Shown in pieces: positions 28,985 to 41,825 of a stretch of DNA of 64,000 nt; position 1 is the first letter of the stretch, and each line of letters starts with the position of its first letter. Location: contig NZ_CP125619.1 in assembly GCF_030053115.1 (NCBI RefSeq), positions 1,179,001 through 1,243,000 of the forward strand. The letters are read 5' to 3'. The stretch is from Pseudomonas svalbardensis (GTDB lineage: Bacteria > Pseudomonadota > Gammaproteobacteria > Pseudomonadales > Pseudomonadaceae). Both the position numbers and the translations under genes were made by a program. The notes under the pieces are model-generated. The model saw nothing but the letters and a program-made list of their open reading frames with translations, was not told the origin of the DNA and did no database searches.

Positions 28985-30562
28985 ATGGCCCTCGACATTC
29001 ACGCTCACCGCATCCTGATCCTCGACTTCGGTTCCCAGTACACCCAGCTGATTGCCCGCCGCGTGCGTGAAATCGGCGTGTACTGCGAACTGCATCCGTT
29101 CGACATGGACGACGAAGCGATTCGCGAATTCGCTCCAAAAGGCGTCATTCTCGCTGGTGGCCCCGAGTCCGTGCACGTAGCCGACAGCCCGCGCTGCCCG
29201 CAAGCGGTGTTTGACCTGGGCGTACCGGTCTTCGGTATCTGCTACGGCATGCAGACCATGGCTGAACAGCTGGGTGGCAAGGTCGAAGGTTCCGAGCTGC
29301 GTGAGTTCGGTTACGCCCGTGTCGACGTGGTCGGCAAGAGCCGCCTGCTCGACGGCATCGAAGACCACATCGACGCCGACGGCCTGTTCGGCCTCGACGT
29401 GTGGATGAGTCACGGTGACAAGGTCACCAAGATGCCTCAGGAATTCCACATCCTGGCCAGCACCCCGAGCTGCCCGATCGCCGGCATGTTCGACGACGCG
29501 CGTGGCTACTACGGCGTGCAGTTCCACCCGGAAGTGACCCACACCAAGCAGGGCGGTCGCATCCTCTCGCGCTTTATCCTCGACATCTGCGGCTGCGAAG
29601 CCTTGTGGACGCCTTCGAAGATTGCTGAAGACGCCATCGCCAACATTCGCGCCCAGGTCGGCACCGACAACGTACTGCTCGGCCTGTCCGGCGGTGTGGA
29701 CTCCTCGGTGGTTGCCGCGCTGCTGCACAAAGCCATTGGCGACCAGCTGACCTGCGTCTTCGTCGACAACGGCCTGCTGCGTCTGCACGAAGGTGAGCAA
29801 GTGATGGCCATGTTCGCCGAGAACATGGGCGTCAAGGTGATCCGCGCCAACGCTGAAGATCAGTTCCTGAACAACCTGGCTGGCGAAAGCGACCCAGAGA
29901 AGAAGCGCAAGATCATCGGCCGTACCTTCATCGACGTCTTCGATGCCCAGTCCAACAAACTGGACAACATCAAGTACCTCGCACAAGGCACTATCTACCC
30001 GGACGTGATCGAGTCGGCTGGCGCCAAAAGCGGCAAGGCTCACGTCATCAAGTCGCACCACAACGTGGGTGGCCTGCCGGAAGAAATGAACCTCAAGCTG
30101 GTTGAACCCCTGCGCGAGCTGTTCAAGGACGAAGTCCGTCGTCTGGGCCTGGAACTCGGCCTGCCGTACGACATGGTCTACCGTCACCCGTTCCCGGGCC
30201 CGGGCCTGGGCGTGCGGATCCTCGGTGAAGTGAAGAAGGAATACGCCGACCTGCTGCGTCGCGCCGACCACATCTTCATCGAAGAGCTGCGCAAGGCCGA
30301 CTGGTACCACAAAGTCAGCCAGGCATTCGTGGTGTTCCAGCCGGTGAAGTCGGTTGGCGTTGTAGGTGATGGCCGTCGTTACGCCTGGGTGGTTGCCCTG
30401 CGAGCCGTGGAAACCATCGACTTCATGACCGCGCGTTGGGCGCACCTGCCTTACGAACTGCTGGAAACTGTTTCCGGCCGGATCATCAACGAAATCGAAG
30501 GCATCTCCCGCGTCACTTACGACGTGTCGAGCAAGCCGCCAGCGACGATTGAGTGGGAATAA
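28985..30562 (+). CDS. guaA: GMP synthase (glutamine-hydrolysing) GuaA
   Basis: 525 residues. The N-terminal class I glutamine amidotransferase has Cys86 in GICYGMQTM and the HPE motif in FHPEVTHT. The ATP pyrophosphatase domain has the P-loop SGGVDSS near residue 235, and the C-terminal dimerisation domain contains the XMP-binding region. Converts XMP to GMP. 99 bp after guaB. Confidence 0.97.
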   Translation: MALDIHAHRILILDFGSQYTQLIARRVREIGVYCELHPFDMDDEAIREFAPKGVILAGGPESVHVADSPRCPQAVFDLGVPVFGICYGMQTMAEQLGGKVEGSELREFGYARVDVVGKSRLLDGIEDHIDADGLFGLDVWMSHGDKVTKMPQEFHILASTPSCPIAGMFDDARGYYGVQFHPEVTHTKQGGRILSRFILDICGCEALWTPSKIAEDAIANIRAQVGTDNVLLGLSGGVDSSVVAALLHKAIGDQLTCVFVDNGLLRLHEGEQVMAMFAENMGVKVIRANAEDQFLNNLAGESDPEKKRKIIGRTFIDVFDAQSNKLDNIKYLAQGTIYPDVIESAGAKSGKAHVIKSHHNVGGLPEEMNLKLVEPLRELFKDEVRRLGLELGLPYDMVYRHPFPGPGLGVRILGEVKKEYADLLRRADHIFIEELRKADWYHKVSQAFVVFQPVKSVGVVGDGRRYAWVVALRAVETIDFMTARWAHLPYELLETVSGRIINEIEGISRVTYDVSSKPPATIEWE

Positions 30563-30600
30563 TCCCGCGCTAGCCTTGATGGCTTGATCGCAGGTAACCG

Positions 30601-30635
30601 AAAAGGCCGTGTGAACACTGTTCACTCGGCCTTTT
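30601..30635. terminator. Bidirectional terminator between guaA and the toxin gene
   Basis: AAAAGGCCG (30601-30609) pairs with CGGCCTTTT (30627-30635), and inside it GTGAACA pairs with TGTTCAC around a single C. The result is one very long stem of 9 plus 7 bp between convergent genes. Confidence 0.92.
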
Positions 30636-30640
30636 TCGTT

Positions 30641-33600
30641 TTAGACGCCGGGTAGTCGGACGGGGGTCATGCCCATTCTGTGCAGCGCTGAACTCAAGGT
30701 GTCGGGGGTTTGAAAGCGTCGGCCGTTGATCTGCCAGGCATCCCGTTCGACGTAGTACCCCTCTGCATCATGCTTGATGGGTGTTCGAACGAGTTTGCCA
30801 CGGGTGATGATGCCGTTACTGGTGATGACTCTGTTGGTGAGGGTTCTGCTGCGGTGAACCAGAAAGGGTTCACCGGTACTGGTGCTGAGGGCGTACATGC
30901 CCGGCCTGGGCAGGCCATCCTCCAGCCTTTGCGCCAGGATCACGCTTTTCGGCGTCGGGATTTGCAGCAACAAGTCATTTTTGGCAAAACCGGCCGCTTG
31001 CCCCGGGCGCGGCTCGTCGGCCACCCCCGGGTCGACCTTGATACCGCCGAGCTCATCCGGGCCCACGCTTTCAATACGCAGCCCGATGCTGCCTTCAAGT
31101 TCGCTGACACCCGCTACGCCGGCATAGGTATTGGCGTGGCTGTTCCCGACCAACGCCACCCAGCGATGCGCGCCTCTGGCCGTCTGGTCGGCGCCGATGA
31201 CTTGGCGGGCGAAGAAATTCATCATTTTTTGCCGAAAATTGATGTTTGCTCCCTGAATGCCAGTGCTGCGGTAACTGGCGAGGCAGTCGATGGCCTGAAC
31301 GCGAACATGGTTTTTTTGCGCCGTCCTGACCACCTGCTCAAAGGTGAATTGTTCGCTGGGGTCAGTCGAAAAACCTGCATCAAGGTCCTTGAGGTAGCTT
31401 TCCAGATCCTCGGACATCACTCCAGTGCGATTGAACACATCCAGGTCAGCCTGATGGAAATCGGTCAGCAGATGCTCCATGTACAGGGTTTTGACCTTTT
31501 GTTTGCGCAGCACGCTCATGTTCTCGACCAGAAACTGTTTGCTGCCCACGCTGTCGTGGCTTTCACCGATGACCAGGCTCTGTGACCGCTTGAAAAGGGT
31601 CTTGATGATGTCCTGGAGCTTTGCATTCGCGATGAACGATGGAATGGTCGGTCTGGGTGGCAGCGGCGGTTGCGAATAGAAGGTCACGGCGTCGTCGTGC
31701 AGCGTTCGGCGCAGTCTTTTGAAGGCTTCCAGCTCATCGTTCGGATTATTGGGATTGACAAAGCCGTCCTTCAAATCCCCCTTCGAGGCCATACCCTTGG
31801 CCGCCTGTTTGAGGGCTGGCTTGATGTCCTGCGGAACATCGTATTCAGTCGCCGGGGCATCGAAGTCCGGGAGTGGCGGCTCGGCCCTGGCAAACAGATC
31901 GGCAAACTTGCCCCCGCCCACCAGGCCGGGACGCGTGAGGGGCACCCATTCACCCATGTCATTCAGGCGTACCGGTATGTTGCGGTAAAAGGAGTAAGGA
32001 TTGACCGGGTCAATGATTGCCCAGGTTTTCAGTTTGCTGTAACGCACCAGGTAGAAACTGTCACCGATGGCAATGTAATTACCGCCTGTCTCAGGCTGAT
32101 AGATACCTTGAAACTTGCCTTCGGCGTTGATTGGGGAATAGCCATCGAGAATTTCATTGGTTTCAAAAGGAGCCAATATGTCGGAATCGCTTGGGCGGGG
32201 TGCAATGGCTTCGACGGGGGGATGCACTGTTATGCCCGACTCTCCTGGATCTTCCTCGGCCGTGAGTACCTCCTCGGCTTCTTCTGTTTCCGCTGCTTCT
32301 GCGAATTCGGCCGCCCCTCGTAAAAATGGCAAGTTGAACAGCACGTCCACGCTACCGAGAATGGCACCTGTGACGGCTGCCTTGCGTTCCGCAGGGGTAG
32401 TAGCGTTGATGGCCTGGTCGATGTGAAGCCCGACATTGGCAATGCCCGCGCCAATGACAACCAGCGCTGCCGGCCAAGCAAGGGCGGCCATCGGTCCAAA
32501 GGTGTGGTTGAAGGCATTGAGATAGCCTATCCACAGTTTTTTCCTGATCTCGCCGTTGGAGTGCAGCAGGTAATTGGCGTCGCTGAGCATGCGCTCATGA
32601 GTGGACCGGTTCAGATGGGTGAACACATCACCGGCAATTTTCTCGCCACGGTAGTGGAGCAAATGATGGTCCGCGCCTGCATATTCGCCGGGCAATACGT
32701 CATAGGCATGGGTGAGGCCGATATTTTCGGTTTCCGTCTCCTCAAACGCATGAACGATCAGACCAATGCCGGTGAAATTGGCGAGCTTGTGCCCCAGGGA
32801 AGTGGGCTTTTCCTGAAGGATATCCCGCTCTTCCTGTTTGAAGTGCATGAGCATGCGTTCGCGGCCTTCAGCGTCCTTGACCTCATTGACCAGCCATTCG
32901 TGCAGCTCCTCGACCTTGTTAAAGCAGTGAAATCCTCTGGGTTCGCCCGGAATGTAGAGAATGTTCAGGTCACTGTCGTCAGTGATGCTGAGGATGTCCG
33001 TCGACACGAAGTGGTCAATGCAAAACTTGCGAATCGATAAACCGCTGCCCGCTGACGCCTCGTCCAGCAGCATTTGCCCGGTGAGCGGCCTGCTTACATT
33101 ACCGACGACAGCCCTGAGCACCGTGGTGAAGTGTTCTCGGGTCAAGTGACCCTTCTCGTAGTCTTCAATGGCTTTGGCAATAAACGTGCACTTGGCCAGC
33201 GCACGGAAGATGTCGCTGTGCTTTTCCCAGAACGTCGCGATGGCCGTTTTGTAACGGTCAGCGAAATTGATATCCCAGAAGGTTTTCAACACATCCCTGG
33301 CATGCAGGCGAATCTCGTTGGTTTCATCGTAGTTTCCGGCATTGCCGTCGGCACGGTAGAAACCGCTGTCAACGTCCAGCAGGTCCCCGTTGTCCTGGTC
33401 GTGGACACTGAAACGCTGCATGACCAGTTGCGGGAAGGTCATCGACTCCCTGGGTGTTTCAAACACATGCTGCCAGCCGGTAAAGGTCTTCGAGCTGCTT
33501 TGAGCGGCATTAAACCGATGCCAGTAGACCTTGTCGGGTTCGATATCCGTGATGTTGTGCTGGACGAGAATGTCCTTGGCGACCTGATACGCCATGGCGT

Positions 33601-33697
33601 GCAGGTCGGGGCAATCGGCAACGAGATCAGTGATCAGGGCCTGGAGGGCCAACACATCTGCAGCGTCGGGCAGGGTGATTTTTTGAGCATCGTCCAT
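30641..33697 (-). CDS. Large PMT-like toxin with membrane-targeting region and C-terminal Tiki/EreA-type domain
   Basis: 1018 residues, no signal peptide. The N-terminal 380 or so residues resemble the helical dermonecrotic-toxin-like module found in Pseudomonas toxins. Two hydrophobic helices follow (about 403-425 and 441-462), a possible pore-forming or membrane-insertion hairpin. A proline-rich linker (about 675-688, SQPPLPPRPTIPS) leads to a domain at about 700-875 with GESHDS (711-716), YMEHL (739-743), VQAIDCLASY and GNSHANTY (851-858). These paired Gly-x-x-His motifs are the hallmark of the Tiki/EreA/ChaN superfamily, which includes the C2 domain of Pasteurella multocida toxin. The last 140 residues are unassigned. 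It is transcribed alone, with no immunity or secretion gene next to it. Recognised by motifs only, so the catalytic activity is unknown. Confidence 0.75.
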   Translation of the reverse strand: MDDAQKITLPDAADVLALQALITDLVADCPDLHAMAYQVAKDILVQHNITDIEPDKVYWHRFNAAQSSSKTFTGWQHVFETPRESMTFPQLVMQRFSVHDQDNGDLLDVDSGFYRADGNAGNYDETNEIRLHARDVLKTFWDINFADRYKTAIATFWEKHSDIFRALAKCTFIAKAIEDYEKGHLTREHFTTVLRAVVGNVSRPLTGQMLLDEASAGSGLSIRKFCIDHFVSTDILSITDDSDLNILYIPGEPRGFHCFNKVEELHEWLVNEVKDAEGRERMLMHFKQEERDILQEKPTSLGHKLANFTGIGLIVHAFEETETENIGLTHAYDVLPGEYAGADHHLLHYRGEKIAGDVFTHLNRSTHERMLSDANYLLHSNGEIRKKLWIGYLNAFNHTFGPMAALAWPAALVVIGAGIANVGLHIDQAINATTPAERKAAVTGAILGSVDVLFNLPFLRGAAEFAEAAETEEAEEVLTAEEDPGESGITVHPPVEAIAPRPSDSDILAPFETNEILDGYSPINAEGKFQGIYQPETGGNYIAIGDSFYLVRYSKLKTWAIIDPVNPYSFYRNIPVRLNDMGEWVPLTRPGLVGGGKFADLFARAEPPLPDFDAPATEYDVPQDIKPALKQAAKGMASKGDLKDGFVNPNNPNDELEAFKRLRRTLHDDAVTFYSQPPLPPRPTIPSFIANAKLQDIIKTLFKRSQSLVIGESHDSVGSKQFLVENMSVLRKQKVKTLYMEHLLTDFHQADLDVFNRTGVMSEDLESYLKDLDAGFSTDPSEQFTFEQVVRTAQKNHVRVQAIDCLASYRSTGIQGANINFRQKMMNFFARQVIGADQTARGAHRWVALVGNSHANTYAGVAGVSELEGSIGLRIESVGPDELGGIKVDPGVADEPRPGQAAGFAKNDLLLQIPTPKSVILAQRLEDGLPRPGMYALSTSTGEPFLVHRSRTLTNRVITSNGIITRGKLVRTPIKHDAEGYYVERDAWQINGRRFQTPDTLSSALHRMGMTPVRLPGV

Positions 33698-33831
33698 GAT
33701 GTTTTCCTTGAGAGGTGGTTGGGGCGCTCACTATCTCAAGGGGCATCGGTGCCATCTGTAAGCTACTGGGTATCTGGTGATGGTCTGTTGCTGATAGAAG
33801 AAGTAGGGCATGACGAAGGTCTGAGTCAGGC

Positions 33832-34536
33832 TCAGCGCCGTGCAATGTCAGAAAAGTAAAACTTGTCCAGGGTGTGCCGCGACTCGGTGTATTCGAACTG
33901 CCGTCCGTCCTGCAAAAACGTCTGGTTGCTGACCACGATCACATGGCTCTGGCCGTCGAGGTCCAGGTGTTGCTGGTCGTCCTTGCTCCGGGGCACTGCT
34001 TCGATGGTGCGCTGGGCGTAGGCGATTTGCAGTTGCAAGGTCTGCTCGATGAAGGCGTAGATCGAGTGCTCGGCGATGTCTCGGGACAGGCCGGGAATCA
34101 CGTCGCTGACGAAATGGTTGATGTCGAGGATCACGCGTTTGCCGTCGATCCGCCGCACTCGCTTGATCCGTGTGATCAGGCTGCCTTCTTCGGCCTTGAT
34201 GTGTTCAAGCAAGGGGCCTTCGAGGGAGATTTGAGTGAACTCGACCACTTCGGTGCTGACGTCATTGCCCAGGCGCGGGTAGGTCTCCTGGAAGCTGACG
34301 ATGCCGCCCAACTGGAATTCGATCGGGTTGGTCGACAGGACGAACGTGCCTTTGCCGTGGACCTTCTGAGCGAAACCGCGCTCCTGAAGTTGCTCGATGG
34401 CCTTGCGCACGGTGCCGCGACTGGCCTGGTAGCTGTCCATCAGTTCGGTTTCGGAAGGCAACCGGGCGCCGCGTTCCAGACGTTCGGTCGTGATGCTGGC
34501 AAGCAGATCGCTGTAGATCTGGTTGTATTTACTCAT
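33832..34536 (-). CDS. treR: GntR-family trehalose operon regulator TreR
   Basis: 234 residues: an N-terminal GntR winged helix (YNQIYSDLLASITTERLERGARLPSE, cut here for length; recognition region SRGTVRKAIEQLQERG) and a C-terminal UTRA ligand domain. Homologues sense trehalose-6-phosphate and repress trehalose uptake genes. It is divergent from treP, and the region between them holds two inverted operator-like repeats. Start ATG 34536, giving MSKYNQ. Confidence 0.9.
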   Translation of the reverse strand: MSKYNQIYSDLLASITTERLERGARLPSETELMDSYQASRGTVRKAIEQLQERGFAQKVHGKGTFVLSTNPIEFQLGGIVSFQETYPRLGNDVSTEVVEFTQISLEGPLLEHIKAEEGSLITRIKRVRRIDGKRVILDINHFVSDVIPGLSRDIAEHSIYAFIEQTLQLQIAYAQRTIEAVPRSKDDQQHLDLDGQSHVIVVSNQTFLQDGRQFEYTESRHTLDKFYFSDIARR

Positions 34537-34677
34537 GGGGATGGCTCTGTACGGCGCTGTGCTCAAGGTTTCGAACCTTAAGGGCAGGGTAGGGGTTTGT
34601 CCATGCGGCGTTAGGTTTCTTTGACTTTTGAGGTAGGAAATGTCGCCGCCGGTCGGGTTCAGGAGAAACAAAAACAA

Positions 34678-34719
34678 ACTCGTCTGTACGAGTTGTTGCT
34701 TTAACTCGTACAGACGAGT
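34678..34719. promoter_or_regulatory. Two inverted TreR-type operators
   Basis: ACTCGTCTGTACGAGT (34678-34693) and its exact reverse complement ACTCGTACAGACGAGT (34704-34719). Each is an ACTCGT-N4-ACGAGT palindrome, 26 bp centre to centre (about two and a half turns). They lie 55-96 bp before treP. A poor -35/-10 pair (TTGCTT, 17 bp, TACTTT) overlaps the second copy. Assignment to TreR is inference from position. Confidence 0.75.
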
Positions 34720-34742
34720 ACTTTTCGTTTCGGCGTGCTGCC

Positions 34743-34750
34743 AATAACAA
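34743..34750 (+). promoter_or_regulatory. Hfq/Crc-type CA motif before treP
   Basis: AATAACAA fits the AAnAAnAA pattern bound by Hfq with Crc on mRNAs under carbon catabolite repression in Pseudomonas. It lies 24 nt before the treP ATG. Confidence 0.55.
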
Positions 34751-34773
34751 AAAACTACAGCGGAAGAACAAGC

Positions 34774-36216
34774 ATGAGCCACGACTACCCGAACATCGCC
34801 AGCGAGCTGCTGCAAAGCCTCGGTGGCAGCGACAACCTCGAGCAGGCCGCGCACTGCGTCACCCGCCTGCGCCTGGCCCTAAAGGACCCGAGCCTGGTCG
34901 ACAGCGCCACGCTGAACCAGATTGATCTGGTCAAAGGTTCGTTCTTCACCGGTGGCCTGTTTCAGGTGGTTATCGGCCCTGGCGAGGTTGAAAAGGTCTA
35001 CGCCGAACTGCGCCGTCAAACCGGTCTCGCGGCTTCAACCATCGCCGACGTTAAACAAAAAAGCGCCGACAAGATCAACGCGATGCAGCGCCTGGTGCGG
35101 GTGTTTTCCGACGTCTTCATGCCAATCCTCCCGGCGTTGATCATTGCCGGCCTGCTGATGGGCATCAACAACCTGATTGGCGCCAAGGGCATGTTCATCG
35201 AGGGCCAGACCCTGCTCGACGCCTATCCGAAGCTTGACGGGCTCTGGAGTCTGATCAACCTCATGGCCAATACCTCGTTTGTGTTCCTCCCGGCGCTGGT
35301 GGGCTGGTCGGCGGCCAAACGGTTTGGCGGCAGCGAAATCCTCGGCATCGTGCTCGGCCTGATGCTCGTTCACCCTGATTTGCTCAATGCCTGGAACTAT
35401 GGCAAAGCGGTGGCCGGGCTGGATGGGCAGAGCCTGCCCTACTTCGACATCCTCGGGTTGTTCCAGATCGAGAAGGTTGGCTATCAAGGACAGATCTTGC
35501 CGATCCTGCTGGCGGCCTATGTGATGAGCGTCATCGAAAAATGGCTGCGGGCGCGGGTGCCGAACGCGATTCAATTGCTGGTCGTACCGATCACCACCAT
35601 TGTCGTCACCGGCGTGCTGGCGCTGGCAGTGATCGGCCCGGTGACCCGGCATCTGGGGATTCTCATCACCGAAGGTGTGGTCATGCTGTTCGACCTGGCG
35701 CCGATGGTCGGCGGTGCGATTTTCGGTCTGCTCTACGCGCCGCTGGTGATCACCGGCATGCACCACATGTTCCTCGCGGTCGACTTGCAGCTGATCTCCA
35801 CCCAGGGCGGCACCTTTATCTGGCCGATGATCGTCATGTCCAACCTGGCCCAGGGCAGCGCGGCACTGGCGGTGTTCTACATGACCCGTAACGTGCGGGA
35901 TAAAAGCATGGCATCGACCTCGGCGATTTCCGCGTACTTCGGCATCACCGAACCGGCCATGTTCGGGGTCAACCTGCGCTACAAATTTCCGTTTTACGCA
36001 GCCCTGATCGGTTCGGCCATGGGTTGTATCTTCCTGTCGCTGAACAAGGTCCAGGCCTCGGCGATCGGCGTCGGCGGCTTGCCCGGTTTTATCTCGATCA
36101 TTCCGCAGTTCATTCCGTTATTCGTGATCGGGATGGTCATTGCCATGGTCGTGCCGTTTGTTCTGACCTGCGGATTGAGCATGAAGATTGTTCGGCCTGG
36201 GTATCGGGTCGCCTGA
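34774..36216 (+). CDS. treP: PTS trehalose transporter subunit EIIBC, TreP
   Basis: 480-residue membrane protein. The N-terminal EIIB domain carries the phosphorylated cysteine C28 (AAHCVTRLRLAL). The EIIC domain follows (about 105-480) with ten or so hydrophobic segments and the GITEPAMFGVNLR signature. It takes up trehalose and releases it as trehalose-6-phosphate. No EIIA domain is attached; the EIIA is in the fusion protein downstream. ATG 34774, first gene of treP-treC-porin-ptsfusion-EIIB-like. Confidence 0.93.
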   Translation: MSHDYPNIASELLQSLGGSDNLEQAAHCVTRLRLALKDPSLVDSATLNQIDLVKGSFFTGGLFQVVIGPGEVEKVYAELRRQTGLAASTIADVKQKSADKINAMQRLVRVFSDVFMPILPALIIAGLLMGINNLIGAKGMFIEGQTLLDAYPKLDGLWSLINLMANTSFVFLPALVGWSAAKRFGGSEILGIVLGLMLVHPDLLNAWNYGKAVAGLDGQSLPYFDILGLFQIEKVGYQGQILPILLAAYVMSVIEKWLRARVPNAIQLLVVPITTIVVTGVLALAVIGPVTRHLGILITEGVVMLFDLAPMVGGAIFGLLYAPLVITGMHHMFLAVDLQLISTQGGTFIWPMIVMSNLAQGSAALAVFYMTRNVRDKSMASTSAISAYFGITEPAMFGVNLRYKFPFYAALIGSAMGCIFLSLNKVQASAIGVGGLPGFISIIPQFIPLFVIGMVIAMVVPFVLTCGLSMKIVRPGYRVA

Positions 36217-36251
36217 CGGTCGCCACATCAATTTGTTGAAGGAATCCCGCC

Positions 36252-39220
<2,969 letters not shown>

Positions 39221-39282
39221 GCGATGCTGTCGGAGCCTCGCGCTCCATCGGCACTTCAAAGAACAAAACAGCAGGTGACGTC

Positions 39283-41823
39283 ATGGCCACACCCCAACAA
39301 TTGCAACTGCACGCGCCCCTGTCCGGCGTATTGATGCCACTGGACTTCGTGCCCGATCCGGTGTTTTCCAGCCGCGTGATCGGCGATGGCCTGTGCATCG
39401 ATCCGACTTCAACGACGTTGTGCGCGCCGCTGGCAGGGGTTGTCAGCAATGTGCAGGCCAGCGGGCATGCGATCAGCATCACCGGCGAAAATGGCGTGCA
39501 GGTGTTGATGCACATTGGCCTCGACACGGTGAACCTGGCCGGGAAGGGGTTCACGCGGTTGGTGGAGGAGGGCGAGCAGGTTGACGTTGGGCAGTCGCTG
39601 ATCGAGTTCGATGCCGATTACATCGCCTTGCATGCGCGCAGTTTGTTGACTTTGATGCTGGTGGTCAGTGCCGAGCCCTTCACTTGGCTGGTACCTGAAA
39701 CGGGTCTGGTGGACAGCGGCCAACCGTTGTTGGGTTTGAATACGGCCGATCAGATGACGGATGAAGTGGTGCCGGAGGAGGGCGAGGCGCTGTTCTCCAA
39801 ACCGGTGACGCTGGCCAACCCGAACGGCTTGCACGCCCGCCCGGCGGCGGTGTTCGCTCAGGCCGCCAAGAGGTTTTCAGCGAGTATTTTCCTGCATAAA
39901 CAGCAGGTCAGCGTGAACGCGAAATCCCTGGTGGCGATCATGACGTTGCAGACCGCTCACGGTGACGTTGTGCAAGTCAGCGCGGCCGGCCCGGATGCTG
40001 AAGCGGCGATCAAGACGCTGGCCGAGCTGCTGCTGACTGGATGCGGTGAAGCGGTGGCGGCCTCGGCGCAGGTGCAGGTGCAGGCGGATGCGATTGCGGC
40101 TTTATCGCTGACGGTGTTGCGTGGGGTTTGCGCATCGGCCGGATCGGCGTTTGGCCAAGTGGTGCAGATAGCCGAACAACACCTGGAAGTGAATGAACTC
40201 GGCGCCACACCGCAGGTTGAACGCGATCATCTGTCCCGCGGCTTGGCCGAGGCGCTGGTGGCCCTGCAACAGTTGCGTGACAACGCCATTGGCAGCGCGC
40301 AGGCAGACATCTTCAAGGCTCACCAGGAACTGCTCGAAGACCCGGGTTTGTTGGAAGTGGCTCACGTGCTGATCGACGAAGGCAAAAGTGCCGGGTTCGC
40401 CTGGCGCGCGGCCACCGAGTCGGCGGCAACCTTGTTCAAAAGCCTGGGCAATGCCTTGCTGGCGGAGCGGGCGGCGGATCTGGCCGATGTCGGCCAGCGA
40501 GTGCTCAAGCTGATCCTCGGCATACAGGATCAGGCGATGGAGCTGCCTGAGGGGGCGATCCTGATCGCCGAACAACTGACGCCGTCACAGACCGCCGGGC
40601 TCGATACCCGCAAGGTACTGGGGTTCGCCACGGTCGGTGGCGGCGCTACCAGCCACGTCGCGATTCTCGCTCGGGCGTCCGGATTACCGGCGATCTGCGG
40701 GTTGCCCGTTCAGGTGCTGGCGCTGGTCAATGGCACTCAAGTATTGCTCGACGCCGACAAGGGCGAGCTGCATCTGGCCCCGGACCTGGCAGCCATCGAG
40801 CAGCTGCAAGCCAATCGTCAGCGCCAGCAGAAGCGCCATCAACATGAGTTGGCGCACGCTGCGCTGGCGGCTTGTACCCGCGATGGTCACCACTTTGAAG
40901 TGACGGCCAACATCGCCTCGCTGGCTGAAGCGGAGCAGGCCATGGCACTGGGAGGCGAGGGCGTCGGATTGCTGCGTTCGGAGTTTCTTTATCTGGATCG
41001 CAATCATGCGCCGAGCCATGACGAACAGGCATCCACCTACAGCGCCATCGCCCGCGCCTTGGGGCCGGCGCGCAATCTGGTGGTGCGGACTTTGGATGTC
41101 GGCGGCGACAAACCGTTGGCCTACGTGCTGATGGACAGCGAAACCAACCCGTTCCTCGGCATGCGCGGAATTCGATTGTGTCTGGAGCGCCCGCAGCTGT
41201 TGCGCGACCAGTTCAAGGCGATCCTGAGCAGCGCCGGGCTGGCCCGTCTGCACATCATGTTGCCCATGGTCACGCAGCTATCGGAGTTGCGACGGGCCCG
41301 GCAGTTGCTTGAGGAAGAGGCGCTGTCATTGGGGCTCACTGACCTGCCGAAACTGGGGATCATGATCGAAGTGCCGGCAGCAGCCCTGATGGCGGATCTG
41401 TTTGCGCCCGAGGTGGATTTCTTCTCGATCGGCACCAACGACCTGACCCAATACACCCTGGCCATGGATCGCGATCATCCGCGCCTGGCCAGTCAGGCCG
41501 ACAGCTTTCATCCGTCGGTGCTGCGTTTGATTGCCAGCACCGTGAAGGCTGCCCACGCCCATGGCAAATGGGTCGGCGTGTGTGGCGCCATGGCGTCCGA
41601 GACGCTGGCGGTGCCGCTGCTGCTGGGATTGGGGGTGGATGAACTGTCGGTGAGCGTGCCGTTGATTCCGGCGATCAAAGCGGCGGTTCGCGAAGTGGAT
41701 CTGGTGGACTGCCAGGCCATCGCCCAGCAGGTGCTGGGGCTGGAAAGCGCCGAGCAAGTGCGCGAGGCGTTGCGGCTGTATCACGAGGCGACGGTCGATA
41801 CTTCACGGGTACTGGAGAACTGA
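39283..41823 (+). CDS. PTS EIIA-HPr-Enzyme I fusion protein (trehalose phosphorelay)
   Basis: 846 residues that join three phosphotransferase parts: EIIA of the glucose type (about 5-150, phospho-His77 in LMHIGLDTV), HPr (about 170-255, His184 in NPNGLHARPAA and Ser215 region) and Enzyme I (about 275-840, His458 in GGGATSHVAILAR; PEP-binding C-terminal half with GVGLLRSEFLYLDR and FFSIGTNDLTQYTLAMDR). Phosphate can thus flow from PEP to TreP EIIB. Similar to the NagF/FruB class of pseudomonad fusions. Start ATG 39283. Confidence 0.92.
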   Translation: MATPQQLQLHAPLSGVLMPLDFVPDPVFSSRVIGDGLCIDPTSTTLCAPLAGVVSNVQASGHAISITGENGVQVLMHIGLDTVNLAGKGFTRLVEEGEQVDVGQSLIEFDADYIALHARSLLTLMLVVSAEPFTWLVPETGLVDSGQPLLGLNTADQMTDEVVPEEGEALFSKPVTLANPNGLHARPAAVFAQAAKRFSASIFLHKQQVSVNAKSLVAIMTLQTAHGDVVQVSAAGPDAEAAIKTLAELLLTGCGEAVAASAQVQVQADAIAALSLTVLRGVCASAGSAFGQVVQIAEQHLEVNELGATPQVERDHLSRGLAEALVALQQLRDNAIGSAQADIFKAHQELLEDPGLLEVAHVLIDEGKSAGFAWRAATESAATLFKSLGNALLAERAADLADVGQRVLKLILGIQDQAMELPEGAILIAEQLTPSQTAGLDTRKVLGFATVGGGATSHVAILARASGLPAICGLPVQVLALVNGTQVLLDADKGELHLAPDLAAIEQLQANRQRQQKRHQHELAHAALAACTRDGHHFEVTANIASLAEAEQAMALGGEGVGLLRSEFLYLDRNHAPSHDEQASTYSAIARALGPARNLVVRTLDVGGDKPLAYVLMDSETNPFLGMRGIRLCLERPQLLRDQFKAILSSAGLARLHIMLPMVTQLSELRRARQLLEEEALSLGLTDLPKLGIMIEVPAAALMADLFAPEVDFFSIGTNDLTQYTLAMDRDHPRLASQADSFHPSVLRLIASTVKAAHAHGKWVGVCGAMASETLAVPLLLGLGVDELSVSVPLIPAIKAAVREVDLVDCQAIAQQVLGLESAEQVREALRLYHEATVDTSRVLEN

Positions 41824-41825
41824 GC

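Noticed and set aside
28964..30625. 553-codon open frame on the minus strand
   Set aside because: Antisense to guaA over its full length; composition is that of a complementary-strand shadow.
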